Positions 36,914-48,040 of a stretch of DNA of 64,000 nt are shown here, in pieces. Made by a program: the position numbers and the translations under genes. The stretch spans positions 21,255,599-21,319,598 of the forward strand of contig OY726571.1 of the NCBI GenBank assembly GCA_963383645.1. The letters run 5' to 3'. The notes beneath the pieces were generated by a model, which ran no database searches, was not told the origin of the DNA, and saw only the letters and a program-made list of their open reading frames with translations. Within the stretch, counting starts at the first letter, position 1. Every line of letters starts with the position of its first letter. This stretch comes from Muscardinus avellanarius (taxonomy: Eukaryota > Chordata > Mammalia > Rodentia > Gliridae).

Positions 36914-37009
36914 TTTTTCAGGAATTTCAAAACATTTCTGGGCAAGACATGGTTGATGCTATTAATGACTGTTATGACGGATACTTCCAGGAGCTCATGG
37001 TTGCAATTG
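36914..37009 (+). CDS. ANXA10: ANXA10 exon 9
   Basis: This 96-nt exon completes the split Val codon and encodes VFQEFQNISGQDMVDAIND followed by CYDGYFQELMVAI, the second half of repeat III. The acceptor is the weak-looking TTTCTTGAAG, chosen because it keeps the frame, restores the canonical 96-nt length and matches human. A stronger-looking CAG lies 8 nt inside the exon at 36919-36921, but its use would shift the frame. The donor is GTAAGT. Confidence 0.94.
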
Positions 37010-37591
37010 GTAAGTGATCATTCATTTAGTATATAAGGACCTTTTGTTTTACAGTAAATGTTAATTAGCTTTGATTATTTAAAGGTACCTAAGTGTAGTC
37101 TTTATTGAGTCATTTTCCTCTGTAAACATTATTGAAAAGGGTTGTGAACTCTATAGAAGAAAAACATATCGGTCATTGATACAATGCACTGAATTGGCAG
37201 CCTAATGGTTTTAAAATTCTTCCCTAATAGTGAGTTAAATTTCCATACTAGGAAATACAGAATTCTCTCATGCTCTCTCTAGAAACTGAATTGAATTTCC
37301 AACTGCTAAAGACATTTTATATGTGACTTCCTTTTTTTTTTTTTTTTGGTTCAAGAGTAGATAAATGCTAGCAATGTGGTTTCATTTTCTCCAAAAAGAA
37401 AAGGGTTTTGTTTTTATTTAGTGGGGGTTGCTATTTGTTTGTTTGTTGTATTTTGTGACCATCTTTAATAAACTTATCTTTTAGAGTCAATCCTACCATA
37501 AAAAGACTTACCAAGTTATTACTTAGTAGTGATTTCTGCAGACTAAACATACTTCACACTCCTTCCTAAGTAAGAAAAGATATCTATCCCC
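37010..37591 (+). other. ANXA10: ANXA10 intron 9, first part
   Basis: Nothing recognised apart from T-rich tracts. Confidence 0.5.
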
Positions 37592-38100
37592 TAGCCATGC
37601 ATGTGAGGTACCCTGTAATGTCAGTACTTGGAAGGCTGAGCAAGAAGCATCACAGGCTTGCAGTCAGCCTCAGCAACCTAACAAGACTATCAGCAACCTA
37701 GTGAGGCCCTGTTTTAAAATAAAATAAAATAAAATAAAATAAAATAAAAGCCAGGTGTGGTGGCGCACACTTGTAATCCCCATGCTTGGGAGGCTGAGAC
37801 CACAGGATTGCGCAGGTTCAAGCCAGCCTCAGCTACTGAGTGAGGCTCTCAGCAACTTAGCAAGACCCTGTTTCCAAATAAAATATAAAATAGGTCTGGG
37901 AGTGTAGCCAGGAGGTAGAAGGCCCCAAGATTCCATTCCTAGTACCACAATAAATAAATGCATACATACATACATATGCATACATACATACATACATATA
38001 AATAAATAAATTAAATTAAATAAGCCAAAAGGCTTGGGATGTAACTCGGAGGTACAATGCCTCTGAGTTCAGTCCCCAGAAACACACACACACACACACA

Positions 38101-38140
<40 letters not shown>
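37592..38140 (+). mobile_element. MEN-type SINE split by another MEN
   Basis: Left, B1-like half at 37592-37749 (ending in an AAAAT-rich linker) and right, ID-like half at 38024-38081 (GGCTTGGGATGTAACTCGG to CAGTCCCCAGAAAC) with a CA tail to 38140. They are separated by a full-length plus-strand MEN. Confidence 0.8.
37750..38023 (+). mobile_element. MEN-type SINE nested in the linker of another MEN
   Basis: GCCAGGTGTGGTGGCGCACA to CCTAGTACCACAATAAATAA, with a tail of (ATACATAC)n and AAAT repeats, inserted into the A-rich centre of the older copy. Confidence 0.85.
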
Positions 38141-38145
<5 letters not shown>

Positions 38146-38604
38146 TTTTATAAAGGAAAAAGAGAGTGTTATTAATACCAAAAAAAACTACTTCAGAACT
38201 ACTTATGCTTTACTCTTGTACTGTGCTTTGACTCCAGAACACACACATTTCAGGGACTCTGAATGAGGAGGCATTGTGAAATATCCCCATAAAGTATTAT
38301 ATGAGATGCAACGGTTTATGTATTTTTCTGAGAATAAGATGCATGTATTCCATCAGTTCTCAAGAAAACATAATAACTATATATCACAACCAAGCCCCTC
38401 CATCTTACAAACAAGGCTGAACAAGTATAGTGACCTCTCCACAGTCTATTAGCTCATTAGCAACAAAGACATAACTAGAAGCCATGTCATCCAAATCCTA
38501 GGGTCACTCTTCAGTATTCACCGCAGACCATCACCACCGAACAGGGGACAGAGGAAGGGAATGATGGACACCAGAAATCCTAAGAAACATTTGAACATTT
38601 TCAC

Positions 38605-38735
38605 TGGTTAATTCATTTAGTAAATAAATATTTGTGAAGTACCTACTGTACTGATCACTGACTTAGACATTGTAGATGGAAGGTCTCTGCACTCAAGGAT
38701 CTTACATTCTCGCAGTGACTCGGGAGTGATTATCA
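38605..38735 (+). repeat. Possible L2-like fragment
   Basis: AAATATTTGTGAAGTACCTA, CTGTACTGATCACTGACTTA and AAGGATCTTACATTCTCGCA follow the ancient L2-like 3' end pattern. Confidence 0.4.
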
Positions 38736-38736
38736 A

Positions 38737-38822
38737 GCACTGTGGATGTAGCTCAGCGGTAGAATACTTGCTTTGCGTGCACAGAGCCCGGGGTTAGGTC
38801 TCTAACACTAGAAAAAAAAGGG
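38737..38822 (+). mobile_element. Solo ID SINE in ANXA10 intron 9
   Basis: GGATGTAGCTCAGCGGTAGA, ATACTTGCTTTGCGTGCAC and CCGGGGTTAGGTCTC carry readable Pol III A and B box positions of the tRNA-derived ID family, with an A tail. Confidence 0.88.
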
Positions 38823-39103
38823 GAAGAGGTGATTTCAATTTTCAGATGAAAAAGACAAATTTGTTTTCACAGGCTATATTAAATAACTAAGAGGGACAGA
38901 TGAAATGAAAACCTGAATGAATAATTAAAATATCGTCTCTTTAAATTTTTTCAGTGGGCTATACCGCCATCATTATTCTAAGTGTGGAAATGATGATACA
39001 ATATGAAGTTAATAATAGGAAAAAAGTTCTTCTTGTCTCTCAAATTCCTAAGAAATTATATCTTTTCACTCACATTTTTTCTTTTCTTTCTCACTTCTCC
39101 TAG

Positions 39104-39162
39104 TTCTCTGTGTTCGTGACAAAGCATCCTATTTTGCATATAGGTTATACAGTGCAATCCAT
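39104..39162 (+). CDS. ANXA10: ANXA10 exon 10
   Basis: This 59-nt exon has a strong TTCTCCTAG acceptor and a GTAAGT donor. With the base left from exon 9 it encodes VLCVRDKASYFAYRLYSAIH, the start of annexin repeat IV. Its length equals the canonical tenth annexin exon. Human has KPAYFAYRL here; the squirrel-type sequence has KASYFAYRL. Confidence 0.96.
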
Positions 39163-41270
39163 GTAAGTAAGACTCATATATTTTAAAAATTTCTCCAGTT
39201 ATGGTATCCATTTTCTTCAAGGACTCATGTTACTTTCATTGTATAAATACTGACTTCCGTTTTTAAATTTGCATGTAAATATATACATTTCAAGGAATAT
39301 GCCCCAGTGAAAACAATGTTATACACCAAAGTAGTACCTATCAAGTAAAAATAGTCGTTGCTTTCTGCATCAAATTTAGATACCTAAAATATACAGTTCT
39401 TTGGTTGTCCCTCTCAAGTGCCTTAAAGTCTTTATTATTTATAGAAGCTGGTAAATACAAATGTTTTCACATACTTCCCAAAACCACTACATCATACTTA
39501 CACAAGTACAAAACATATGGCATCAGGAAAAAAAATATCAAAACACTCCCAACTTTCAGCCAAAAAATAAAACTACTACATTTTTGAAGTTTTAAAACAC
39601 AAAGCAATGTCAGTGACTGTCTTTAAGCATAAAGTGTTATTTTTCAAAAATTATTTAAAGAGCTAGGTAACAATCTCTGTAACAAATAGGAGTGTTTTCA
39701 AGCATTAGTATGCTATTCAATCACAACTCCTCCGGAGCTGTAAGAAATAAACACTTGAGTGCATCCAATATTTCCCATTTTGTCCATAATGTGTATTAAA
39801 CATACTTAGGGAAAAAAAGGTCGCATAGACAGCATTAAACTTATGTCACAGCCTTGAAAACTCAAATAAAATTAATTAAAAATAGTCCAATAGTGCAGTG
39901 GTTTATAGTCAGTGTTTTAACCTCAAAGTCATTTTTCCAGGCCAACTTCTTGAAAGCAGCCAGAATTCTGCTAATAGCAAGAATTTTTTCTTATACATCT
40001 TGCACACAGAGTATTTTTAACTTATGCATGAGAAGAACCTGTGTAACCTCAGAGCACAAAAGAAAAATCAATGCTCATGGTCTTCTAGTGTTTTTTTTTT
40101 TTTCTATTTGTAGTTTTATTTCTGTTTCCAAAGGGAAAAGGTTACTTTGATTAAAAAAAACTATTTGTTTGAAATAGTGTATTGAATAATGCTATAAGTG
40201 GTTTCAGGAGGATTTTTCTTTAAATAATCAACTACTCCAACAACAGAATAAACTTTCTCCTGTGAATGACCTTGGGAAAGTAATCACAATTACCTTCTTC
40301 CAATTATGCCCCAACTCAGGGCTATTTACTTCAATAATCAATAAAACCTGTAACCTAGATGTGTGTGTTACAAGGGAAAAGGGGAGGTGTGTGTGTTCAC
40401 AAACGGTTTGAAGGCAAAAGGGAAGGCTGTATATCCAAGTAGTCAAACTTTTTATATATGAGGAACTCAAATGTCCAATATCTGTCAAAAAGCTCTTTCA
40501 CCACACCTAAACCAAAGAAATTTTCTATATTTTCCTCCTAGGCACTCTAAGTGATTTATAATTTAAAATAGTAAACTTGGCTAGATCATTCATTTTCATC
40601 ACCTCAAATTATAAAATGTTTGTTAATAGATCTATAAATGTCAATGGGAAACATTAACATCAAAAATTAGAATATGCTTTCCAACCACCAGATGTCACTA
40701 TTCAAAAAGACATCGGAACCCTGGGTTGTTAACAGACTAGTAGAGACTTCCTATTTTTCAGCATCTTAATGTTAACCAGCAAATATTTTAAGCACAAGGA
40801 ACTCTTATTGCTATTAGATTGAAATATTGAAAATGTAATTGCTTTCTTAGACCTGAGGTTCATCTGAGTGCAGAACTTTTTTTTCTATCAGGAGGAAAAT
40901 TTACCTAGAAAGAACCCTTGGTGACATCTACAATTAACAGTGCAGGGTGAAGGGGGAGAAGAGTGGACAAGAGAGAAACCACTGAGTCAGAGTGGAATAA
41001 CAAGGTTGAGAGTCAAGGCCATGCACTGGGGTTTAAGTAAGACAGAGACAAGAGGATAACCCAGTGTGAGTGCATGGAGCGGGAGAGGGAGCTCATGGGG
41101 CGGGTGACTCTCAGGATGGGACATGAACCTGATCCCAGTGTTTAGTGTCTGGAGATGTAGGAAGAAGTGCAGATTGTTGGAAAAAAAAAAAAAAAAGACT
41201 TGAGTCTATTTTTGACGATCTGAATGTAAGGACTGTTTTCTTGTGTTTTTTCCTTCCTTGTGTCTTTCAG
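39163..41270 (+). other. ANXA10: ANXA10 intron 10
   Basis: 2.1 kb without a SINE, unusually clean compared with the neighbouring introns. No repeat or regulatory element is recognised. Confidence 0.5.
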
Positions 41271-41393
41271 GACTTTGGTTTCCATAATAAAACCATAATC
41301 CGGATTCTGATAGCCCGAAGTGAAATAGACCTCCTGACCATAAGGAAACGATACAAAGAGAGATACGGAAAATCTCTATTTCATGATATCAGA
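41271..41393 (+). CDS. ANXA10: ANXA10 exon 11 (repeat IV core)
   Basis: This 123-nt exon (41 codons, phase 0) lies between TGTCTTTCAG and GTAAGT. It encodes [20 protein letters not shown], then [20 protein letters not shown] and R. The R-I-L-x-x-R-S-E-x-D-L and K-x-x-Y-x-x-x-Y-G-K-S-L patterns are the annexin repeat IV signature. The usual G-x-G-T calcium loop is replaced by DFGFHNKT, so this repeat should not bind calcium in the type II manner. Length and phase are canonical. Confidence 0.97.
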
Positions 41394-41690
41394 GTAAGTC
41401 TCCTACGTGTAACCCGCATTTTTTTTCTTTTTTGAATTTGAGATAAAAGTCTTAATTTAAATAATTTCACTTAGAATCTGAAAAGGCTAAACATTTGGAC
41501 AGGGATGATCTAGTTTAATACTTTGACCAGCCTTCAAAGCATCAACAAATGTTAACTTAGAAATTCCTTGACCTCAATGACAGTAATTTTTCCCCTTTGT
41601 TGGAAGCAAAATCATTGTCAAAGGCATGTGAAACATCCATTCCCTGTAATGATGCTGCAAGAGTTAAATTATGAAGTCTGATTGGGAGCA

Positions 41691-41857
41691 GGAAAAATGT
41701 ATTTTGCAGCAAGACCATATTAATTGTGGAATAGATTCTTATACAACTTCAGCTTTTTTTTTCTAGCATCATAGGAAAATGCATTCTGCAGCAAGATCAT
41801 ACCAATTGTGAAGTAGATTCTTATACCATTTCAGCTTGTGTTTCTGATATTATCATA
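41691..41857 (+). repeat. Diverged tandem duplication of about 83 bp
   Basis: Unit 1 (41691-41773) and unit 2 (41774-41857) share TGCAGCAAGA, TTGTG, TAGATTCTTATAC, TTCAGCTT and an ATCATAGGAA end, with scattered substitutions. Confidence 0.85.
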
Positions 41858-42433
41858 GGAAGCAGGGAATTCAGTCAGATAGCATCACCTGACCATTTGG
41901 GGTATTTAACATGGCTAGTTATGTCAAGCTCTACATAGCCTTATCTTTTTAGCCCTTGGAAGGCAAAGAAACAATGATTCAGAAGTAAACAAGTCATTTT
42001 CTTTATTTTGATACTTCTAAGCTTTGCCTTAAAATTTTTCTTATAAAGCCCAGCAAAGAATTATCAGAAAATACAGGCTCATTTTTATAGTTTGGGGGGG
42101 GCAGTAAAAAAAATTTTTAAATGCTTGGATACTTTTTGAAAAAATAACAAAGATTCTCAAGATGGTGACAGCAGAGAATTAGACCAAGCTCTGGGACTTA
42201 ATTTGTTTTTGCACATAGCTAAGCACGTTTGCCTTGTTCATGTTGTCTTTGACTAAAATTTCTGATGGCAAATAACAGCTTTTTAGTTTGCTGAAAGAGT
42301 GATCCATTGCAAATAGAGCTATGTTCATATAGGAAGTTATTACACTACCAATGTCATTAACAGGTATGGAAGGAAGATATGGGGGGTAGGGTGTGTCACT
42401 TTGAACCTCACATGATGTATAGTTACAATGCAC

Positions 42434-42435
<2 letters not shown>

Positions 42436-42474
<39 letters not shown>
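42436..42474. repeat. (CA)n in ANXA10 intron 11
   Basis: About 19 CA units, not attached to a recognisable SINE. Confidence 0.96.
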
Positions 42475-42475
<1 letters not shown>

Positions 42476-42984
42476 TCATATATCTATATGTTTAGAAGCA
42501 ACTCAAAAACCTAAAGACCAAGAAGCCACAAAAGCTAGAACACCTTTAGGCCCTTTTTAGTCAACACAGTTCCAAGCAGGTGATGGGGCAGTAAATTGGA
42601 TTCCTTATCTTTGATAAAACTCTCATTATATCCACCTCCATAATCCTAAGCTTTTTTAGTGATAAACAAACGGTTTTCATTGAGAAATGCATGTCATAAC
42701 TCACATTCTAGATGAATGAACTAGCTCTTTATACACTTTTGGTAATTAATCACAGCCACCTCAAAGTCTGCTAGTATAAATTAGTTCAACTTCACTGTGT
42801 GTGAATCACAACCACACAAATTTGTGTAAAACAACATTAATGGATAGCTCATTTTCAGCAAAGTTTAATTGTATAATAAGAATTATTACTACCATCATTT
42901 TTGAAAATTTAGAAACTGTGAAAAAACATAAAAGAACACCAAATTTTCCCTAACTCTCTGCCAGAGTAACCTGTAATGAAATTT

Positions 42985-43318
42985 CATTTTAGGTGCTGTT
43001 AGGGTCAGAATGTTTGTGACTTCCTCCACAGTTCATATGTTGAAATCCTAACCCCGAGGTCATGGCATTAGGAGGGAGGCCTCTGGGTTCATTAGGTCAT
43101 TGGACCCAGTGAGCACCACTGTCCTCCCACCACGTGGTCCAGGGGCAGGAGAGAGCTGTGCGTGGGGAAGCAGGCCCTCAGCAGACACTGAATCTGTGGC
43201 TACTGCATCTTACATTTCCCAGACTCCAAAACTGTGAGAAAGAAATTCCTGTCATTTCTAAGCCATCCACTTTATGAAAACTTGTTATAGCAGCCTAAAT
43301 GGACCAAGACAGGTGCTT
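42985..43318 (+). mobile_element. MLT1-type MaLR LTR in ANXA10 intron 11
   Basis: Recognised from TTCATATGTTGAAATCC, TAACCCCGAGGTCATGG, GGCCCTCAGCAGACACTGAA, CAGACTCCAAAACTGTGAGA and TGTTATAGCAGCCTAAATGG, which occur in this order in MLT1 consensus LTRs. It is a solo remnant in plus orientation, 670 bp upstream of the last ANXA10 exon. Confidence 0.8.
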
Positions 43319-43656
43319 TCAGTCTTTCTCTAAATAATAACGTCTTGCCACCTCAAGGCAACATTTATATTAAATCATGGTATCCTAGGGTCTGAGCCAT
43401 AAAGTAGAAAAACTGCTTTGCATTATCATACATCGCTGTTCAGTATTACACATAATATTATGGTGCATAAATTTTTAGTATAAATCGCTGTGCTCACCAA
43501 TGACTGATAATAATTTCCTTAAGATATATTCCATGAGGTAGAATTACTGTATCAATGAGTATAAATATTTTTAATATTTATATTGTATCTCTTGATACAA
43601 TATATCAATGTATCTTTGGAGATTCATTGCCAATTTGCCCTCTAGATTCTACACTG

Positions 43657-43685
43657 ATTAATAATAATAATAATAATAATAATAA
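43657..43685. repeat. (AAT)n trinucleotide repeat
   Basis: About nine AAT units. Confidence 0.93.
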
Positions 43686-43988
43686 GGCATCTTTCTGAAG
43701 TTGAGGAAATTTCATTTTAATATGTTACTATGCTTATAAATATACAATAGGGCTCCATCAACTTTATATTAGCCACATATGATTCAGTGTAACCAGTGTA
43801 TTTTTAATAACTCTCACTGAAAATTGTTCTCAGAAAATATTAAACCTTTAGATTAAAAAGATGTAAATAGTCTTGAAAAGGCTAATGGTTCTTGTGTCTT
43901 CCATTGTTCAATCCAGAAAATTTATGGCTCTTTTTTAGAATTACTATAAGATTTAATTTCAAACATACCATATTTTTTTTCTTTACAG

Positions 43989-44057
43989 AATTTTGCTTCA
44001 GGGCATTATGAAAAAGCACTGCTTGCCATCTGTGCTGGTGATATGGAAGACTACTAA
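43989..44057 (+). CDS. ANXA10: ANXA10 exon 12, coding part, with stop
   Basis: After a TTTTTTTCTTTACAG acceptor, 22 codons encode NFASGHYEKALLAICAGDME and DY, followed by TAA at 44055-44057. This is the conserved annexin C-terminus, ending in the same DY as human ANXA10; the preceding Met replaces a human Ala-type residue. The 3' UTR follows in the same exon. Confidence 0.96.
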   Translation, partial: NFASGHYEKALLAICAGDMEDY

Positions 44058-44490
44058 AATGAGAAGAGAGGGAAGGAAGACTGTATTATTTTACTGACAA
44101 TTAAAATATATACTTGCTGATAAATTTATGCTGGTGTAAGCACTATAACAAAAACCATACAATCGTATTTTCTTTTCTTTCTTTAAAATTATTCCAAACC
44201 TCCAAAAATCTGTTACTGAAAATATCTGATCCTGAATGTGCACCTGTTATTAATTAATAATTGAATAATGGAATCATCAGAAAAAATCTTACATCAGAAT
44301 AGATTTCTATTTAAATGTGAACCATTCATGCCCTATGACAAGAAAGTCTACTCAAGACTGTCCTTAGCATGATTTGGGAGGCCAATGAAGACTTGAGTGT
44401 GACCATCCTTTTGGGGAAATTTTCTAGACTTTTATACAAATATAATAAAAATAAAATGAGCACATAAAACAACCAATAAAATAAAATAAA
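44058..44490 (+). other. ANXA10: ANXA10 3' untranslated region
   Basis: This is AT-rich sequence directly after the stop codon. Consensus AATAAA hexamers occur at 44444-44449, 44450-44455 and 44475-44480, so cleavage is expected within roughly 10-30 nt of one of these, giving a 3' UTR of about 0.4 kb. The exact cleavage site cannot be read from sequence alone. Confidence 0.7.
44444..44480 (+). terminator. Clustered ANXA10 polyadenylation signals
   Basis: Three AATAAA hexamers lie within 37 bp on the sense strand, about 390 nt after the ANXA10 stop codon. A GT-rich stretch (TGTGTGTGGAGGGTGAG, about 44570) lies some 100 bp downstream. Confidence 0.65.
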
Positions 44491-45360
44491 GATATAAAAC
44501 AGTAAAATGCACCAAGATGTATGCTTATCTGGATTAGATCATAAGACTTGGATACAAAAATTACGAAATGTGTGTGGAGGGTGAGAGAGAGGGAGAGAGA
44601 GGATCAAATGTCTGCTTACGTGTGTGTGAATATTTTGGTCGTATTTACAACCATCTGGTAAAGGCAATTTATATCTAGCTAATTATATTTTGAATCAGTA
44701 CTTAATCAGCCACTTGTCAATCAATGCCAGAAAAGCAATCACTTACCAATTTATGTCCTCACTACTTAAAATCAAAAATTTGGGGAAGGTTATTATATAT
44801 TTTGGACTATCACTATTAATTGAGCCCAGTTCCTTCTACCTCTAAAGATACAACAAATTAGGAATAAAAAATAAACTACTCACTGAGATCAGAGATGGGG
44901 AGAGAACCTGAACTGGCACTGCAGTCTTGCCAGCACTGAAAGCAGAGGCAGGACGGAGCAGTCACTGGCCGAGGACTCCTGTTCCAAGAAATGTAAACAC
45001 CAAAACCAGGATCCTAGGAAGCAGCTGTTAGTGAATTAGGCCAGACAATAAATCTGGTTGACTCTGAATGCGGCAGAAGTGCTCAGTTCCACATGGAATT
45101 TTCGCCATGGCCTGTGGCCCAGGCCCCGCGAATCCATTCCTACCGATTCATCGTCCAGTGGGGGAGATGGGAGATACTCAGAGCCTAGTGGTCAACAAAC
45201 AGGAGGACTGAAACCAGCCACTTAGAACAAAGGGATGAGCATAACACGAAACATTTTAAGAATAATTAGACTTCTGAAATTACTTTCAAAATTTCAATTT
45301 ACTGATATGGTATATGACAGGAAATGCTATCATTTTAAATTTAGGTTGATTTCCACTCTT
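44491..45360. other. Intergenic, with a GC-richer patch
   Basis: 44880-45220 is GC-richer than its surroundings with several CpGs (CCCCGCGAATCC). It could be an old repeat or a regulatory element; undecided. Confidence 0.35.
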
Positions 45361-45378
45361 AAAAAAAACCATAATCAA

Positions 45379-45586
45379 GCCAGGCGTGGTGGTGCACGCT
45401 TGTAATCCCAGCATTTGGGAGGCTGAGACAGGAGGATTGCGGTTCGCGGACAGCCTCAGGTACTCAGTGAGGCCCTCCGCAACTCAGTGAGACCCTGTTT
45501 CAAAATAAAGAATAAAAAATTGGGCAGGGGGTGTTGCTTGGAGGTCGAATGCCCCTGGGTTCCATCCCCAGACCCGCAAAAAAAAA
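45379..45586 (+). mobile_element. MEN-type SINE in the intergenic region
   Basis: GCCAGGCGTGGTGGTGCACG to CATCCCCAGACCCGC, flanked by the target duplication ACCATAATCAA (45368-45378 and 45587-45597). Confidence 0.92.
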
Positions 45587-45844
45587 ACCATAATCAATAT
45601 TTCAAGCCCAAAACAATAATCATTTGAGATATTTGGTAAGCATGTTACTTTTGCCAGCGAAAAATCTTAATGAAAAATGTTAGAATTTCTGTTGAGAAAT
45701 ATTTAAAGAAATATTATTCTCGCTATGATATCTTCCTAAAAGTAGCTCAAAATTTATAAAAGCTTTAGGTAATACATTTTATTTCTTTTTTATAACAACA
45801 CACTATTATCCAATCAAAAACAAGTCTGGGCTTATATCTAAAGA

Positions 45845-46860
45845 AGACAAACTTTATTCAAAAAGACTGTTGCAGTATATAAAAGGGACTATTGTGATAG
45901 AGAGAGAACAGGAGAGAATGCTCTAACTGTGAATGGACAGCGATCTCAAAGACCAGCCAGAAAAAGGAACATTTCTTTTATAGGAATCAATAAATAAGGC
46001 TAAAAAGAATCAGGTGTCAAGAGTGAAATGCGTGTGTGGTGCTGATCTGGGATTATCTGTGCTTGACATTGCAAGTCACAGTTGAATTGTGCTTGGACAG
46101 TTGATTGGGACAACTGATCTGAGAAGGCCACCAATTACTTTCCATGAGTGGGACCACAGAGAGGCTGCTCATGAGGGGTTCAGTCTTAGGGTGTGTCGAA
46201 TTCTGGAAGCTGTAGGAAGAGAAGAAGCCTGACTAAAATGTAGTCAAGTAGAGCTGAGCGTGGTGGCCCACACTTGGAATGCCAGTACTTGGGAGGCTGA
46301 GACAGGAAGGATCACAGGTTTGCAGGCAGCCTCAGCTACTTAGTGAGGTCCCCCCACAACTTAGTGAGACCCTGTTTCAAAATAAAGAATAAAAAATAGG
46401 GCTGGGCGTTAGAATAGCTCAGAGTTAGAATGCTCCTGGGTTCCATCCCCAGTACCACAAAAAATATTTAGTCAAGTAAACTGATATTTATATCTAGATA
46501 AGATAAATAAGGAGATAGTTCAGCTAATGCATAGGAGACAAAGAATGGGAGATGGGAAACTGTCTTCAGAATTGCCACAGGAAAACAAGAGGGTGATCTT
46601 TGAGTCTAAGTCTTATGAGAAAGAGTGGTTCTTGCAAAGCTATTGAAGAGCCATTTCCTGAACCACAAGGAGGGGAGGAAATTCATAACTGTTTCTATTT
46701 TCCAGGAACACAGTGCTTGAGTGAGGTTTAATATTGTCAGCATCTTCCTTTTTTCCTCAAGGTTTTGCGTTGAATGCCTCATTTGGTTATTTAAGTGGTA
46801 TCGTGACATTGTTGTTTGTATCATCGCATAATTCATTTAATGAAAGTCTATAAAACATTG
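45845..46860 (-). mobile_element. Possible LTR-like repeat, split by a SINE
   Basis: A minus-strand AATAAA at 45853-45858 and a non-AT-rich, LTR-like composition suggest an old LTR or similar repeat, interrupted by the MEN SINE at 46251-46468. Only weakly supported. Family and ends are unknown. Confidence 0.3.
46251..46468 (+). mobile_element. MEN-type SINE in the intergenic region
   Basis: GAGCTGAGCGTGGTGGCCCA to CATCCCCAGTACCAC. Target duplication TAGTCAAGTA at 46241-46250 and 46469-46478. Confidence 0.92.
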
Positions 46861-47050
46861 TTTAAAATACTGTTGTTATTTGTGCTTAACGATGTTCAAC
46901 TGGTTAAATGATCTTTAAATGCAGAAAAGTTTACTGCACCTGATGGACTGAACATCAAGTATAAAGACCAATTAAATTGAAAAGGTCTCCTATATTTAAA
47001 CTATTTTTAAAAAAAAAAACACAAAGTTTTAACATCTAAAGGGATAAAAG

Positions 47051-47273
47051 TAGCCAGGAGTGGTGGCAAGCTCCTGTAATCCCAGTACTTGGGAGGCTGA
47101 GATAAAAAGATTGCAGGTTTGGGTCCACCCTCAGCAAATACATGAGACCCTCCACAACATAGTAAGGTCCTATTTCAAAATAAAAAGTTAAAATAGAAAT
47201 GGGGGTGTGGCTCAGAGGTAGAATGCCTCTGATTTCAATCTTCATTACCACAAAATATAAATAAAACAAAAAA
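47051..47273 (+). mobile_element. MEN-type SINE
   Basis: TAGCCAGGAGTGGTGGCAAG to CAATCTTCATTACCAC and an A-rich tail, next to the probable LTR. Confidence 0.86.
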
Positions 47274-47283
47274 TAAAAGTACT

Positions 47284-48040
47284 TGCCATTTCAGGGAATG
47301 ACACTCACGGACACCGGAAAGGTGAGCCAAAGAGTTTATTGTAAACAAAATAGAAGAGTAAAAGCATCCACCCTTGTGAACAGTGGGAACTTTGGTGTCT
47401 TGTATCTTTGCCTTCTGGATGCTACCTGGATGCTGCCTGGCGAAGACTGTCAATTACACACTGCCTTTTCCCAAAGTTCATGAGATCTACTGAAGAGAAG
47501 TGCAGATCACTCATAGGGGCCGTGGCTGGCGTTGATGTCCAGAAGATACCTTCCAGTTTCTACTCAGGGGTGGCCCAGCTTGAACACCATCAATTGAACT
47601 CTGCCTTCTCCCAAAGTCTGAATGATCTGTGTGAGAGAGAAAATCTCCCAAAGAAAAAGGTTCTCAAGTGGGCAGTCATTTAGGGGTGGCTTTTCTCGGG
47701 GTCTGTATCCTTCTTTGAGTTTTCCTCTCTTGGTCTGGGGTCCCAGCAGCAGCCAATCCATGGCCATTTTTCTTTTGAATTGTCCAATTGTCAATGTGTC
47801 TTTTTGAGAGATCATGCCCAGTTCAAGTAACAAATTCAAGTAGCTAAGGTTGTTTCCTGTCATTTAGACAGTGTCTGCTTATTCCCAGGAACAACTGGAC
47901 TCTTGCAAACCTCTGGTTGACTCCCAGAGGTGTGATCTTGTTAGCTCAAGAAGTTCAGTCTTGTTGACTCTCAAGAAGTTTGATCTTCCTCCCATGGGCT
48001 ACTGACCCTATCTGCTTCCTGTCTTTCTATTTCCCCAACT
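47284..48040 (-). mobile_element. Probable solo endogenous retrovirus LTR
   Basis: On the minus strand the low-coordinate end reads AATAAA (complement of 47335-47340), then CTCTTTGGCTCACC and TTTCCGGTGTCCGTGAGTG. This is the typical R/U5 arrangement of a retroviral LTR, ending near TGCC/GGCA at 47284. No gag, pol or env sequence is recognisable next to it. The upstream boundary is approximate and no target duplication could be confirmed. Family not assigned. Confidence 0.6.

Larger units (their letters stand above)
16833..44480 (+). other. ANXA10: ANXA10 gene body, exons 4-12 (annexin A10, 5' part missing)
   Basis: Nine spliced exons on the plus strand join without a frameshift into 259 residues that align end to end with annexin A10 as I know it from human (324 residues), leaving exactly the first 65 residues unaccounted for. 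All introns are GT-AG. Exon lengths 114, 91, 80, 54, 94, 96, 59 and 123 nt match the conserved vertebrate annexin exon pattern, except that 54 replaces the usual 57; this fits the codon deletion in repeat III known for ANXA10. Annexins are cytosolic proteins that bind acidic phospholipid; A10 is poorly calcium-dependent and mainly expressed in gastric epithelium in human. I searched 1-16832 by eye for exons 1-3 and did not find them. Confidence 0.96.

Noticed and set aside
38737..38822. tRNA-like sequence with A and B boxes
   Set aside because: It is an ID SINE derived from a tRNA gene; there is no complete cloverleaf or anticodon arm, so it is not a functional tRNA.
47283..47863. Several overlapping frames of 60-99 residues
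   Set aside because: They lie within the probable LTR and reflect its higher GC content; none resembles a retroviral or host protein.
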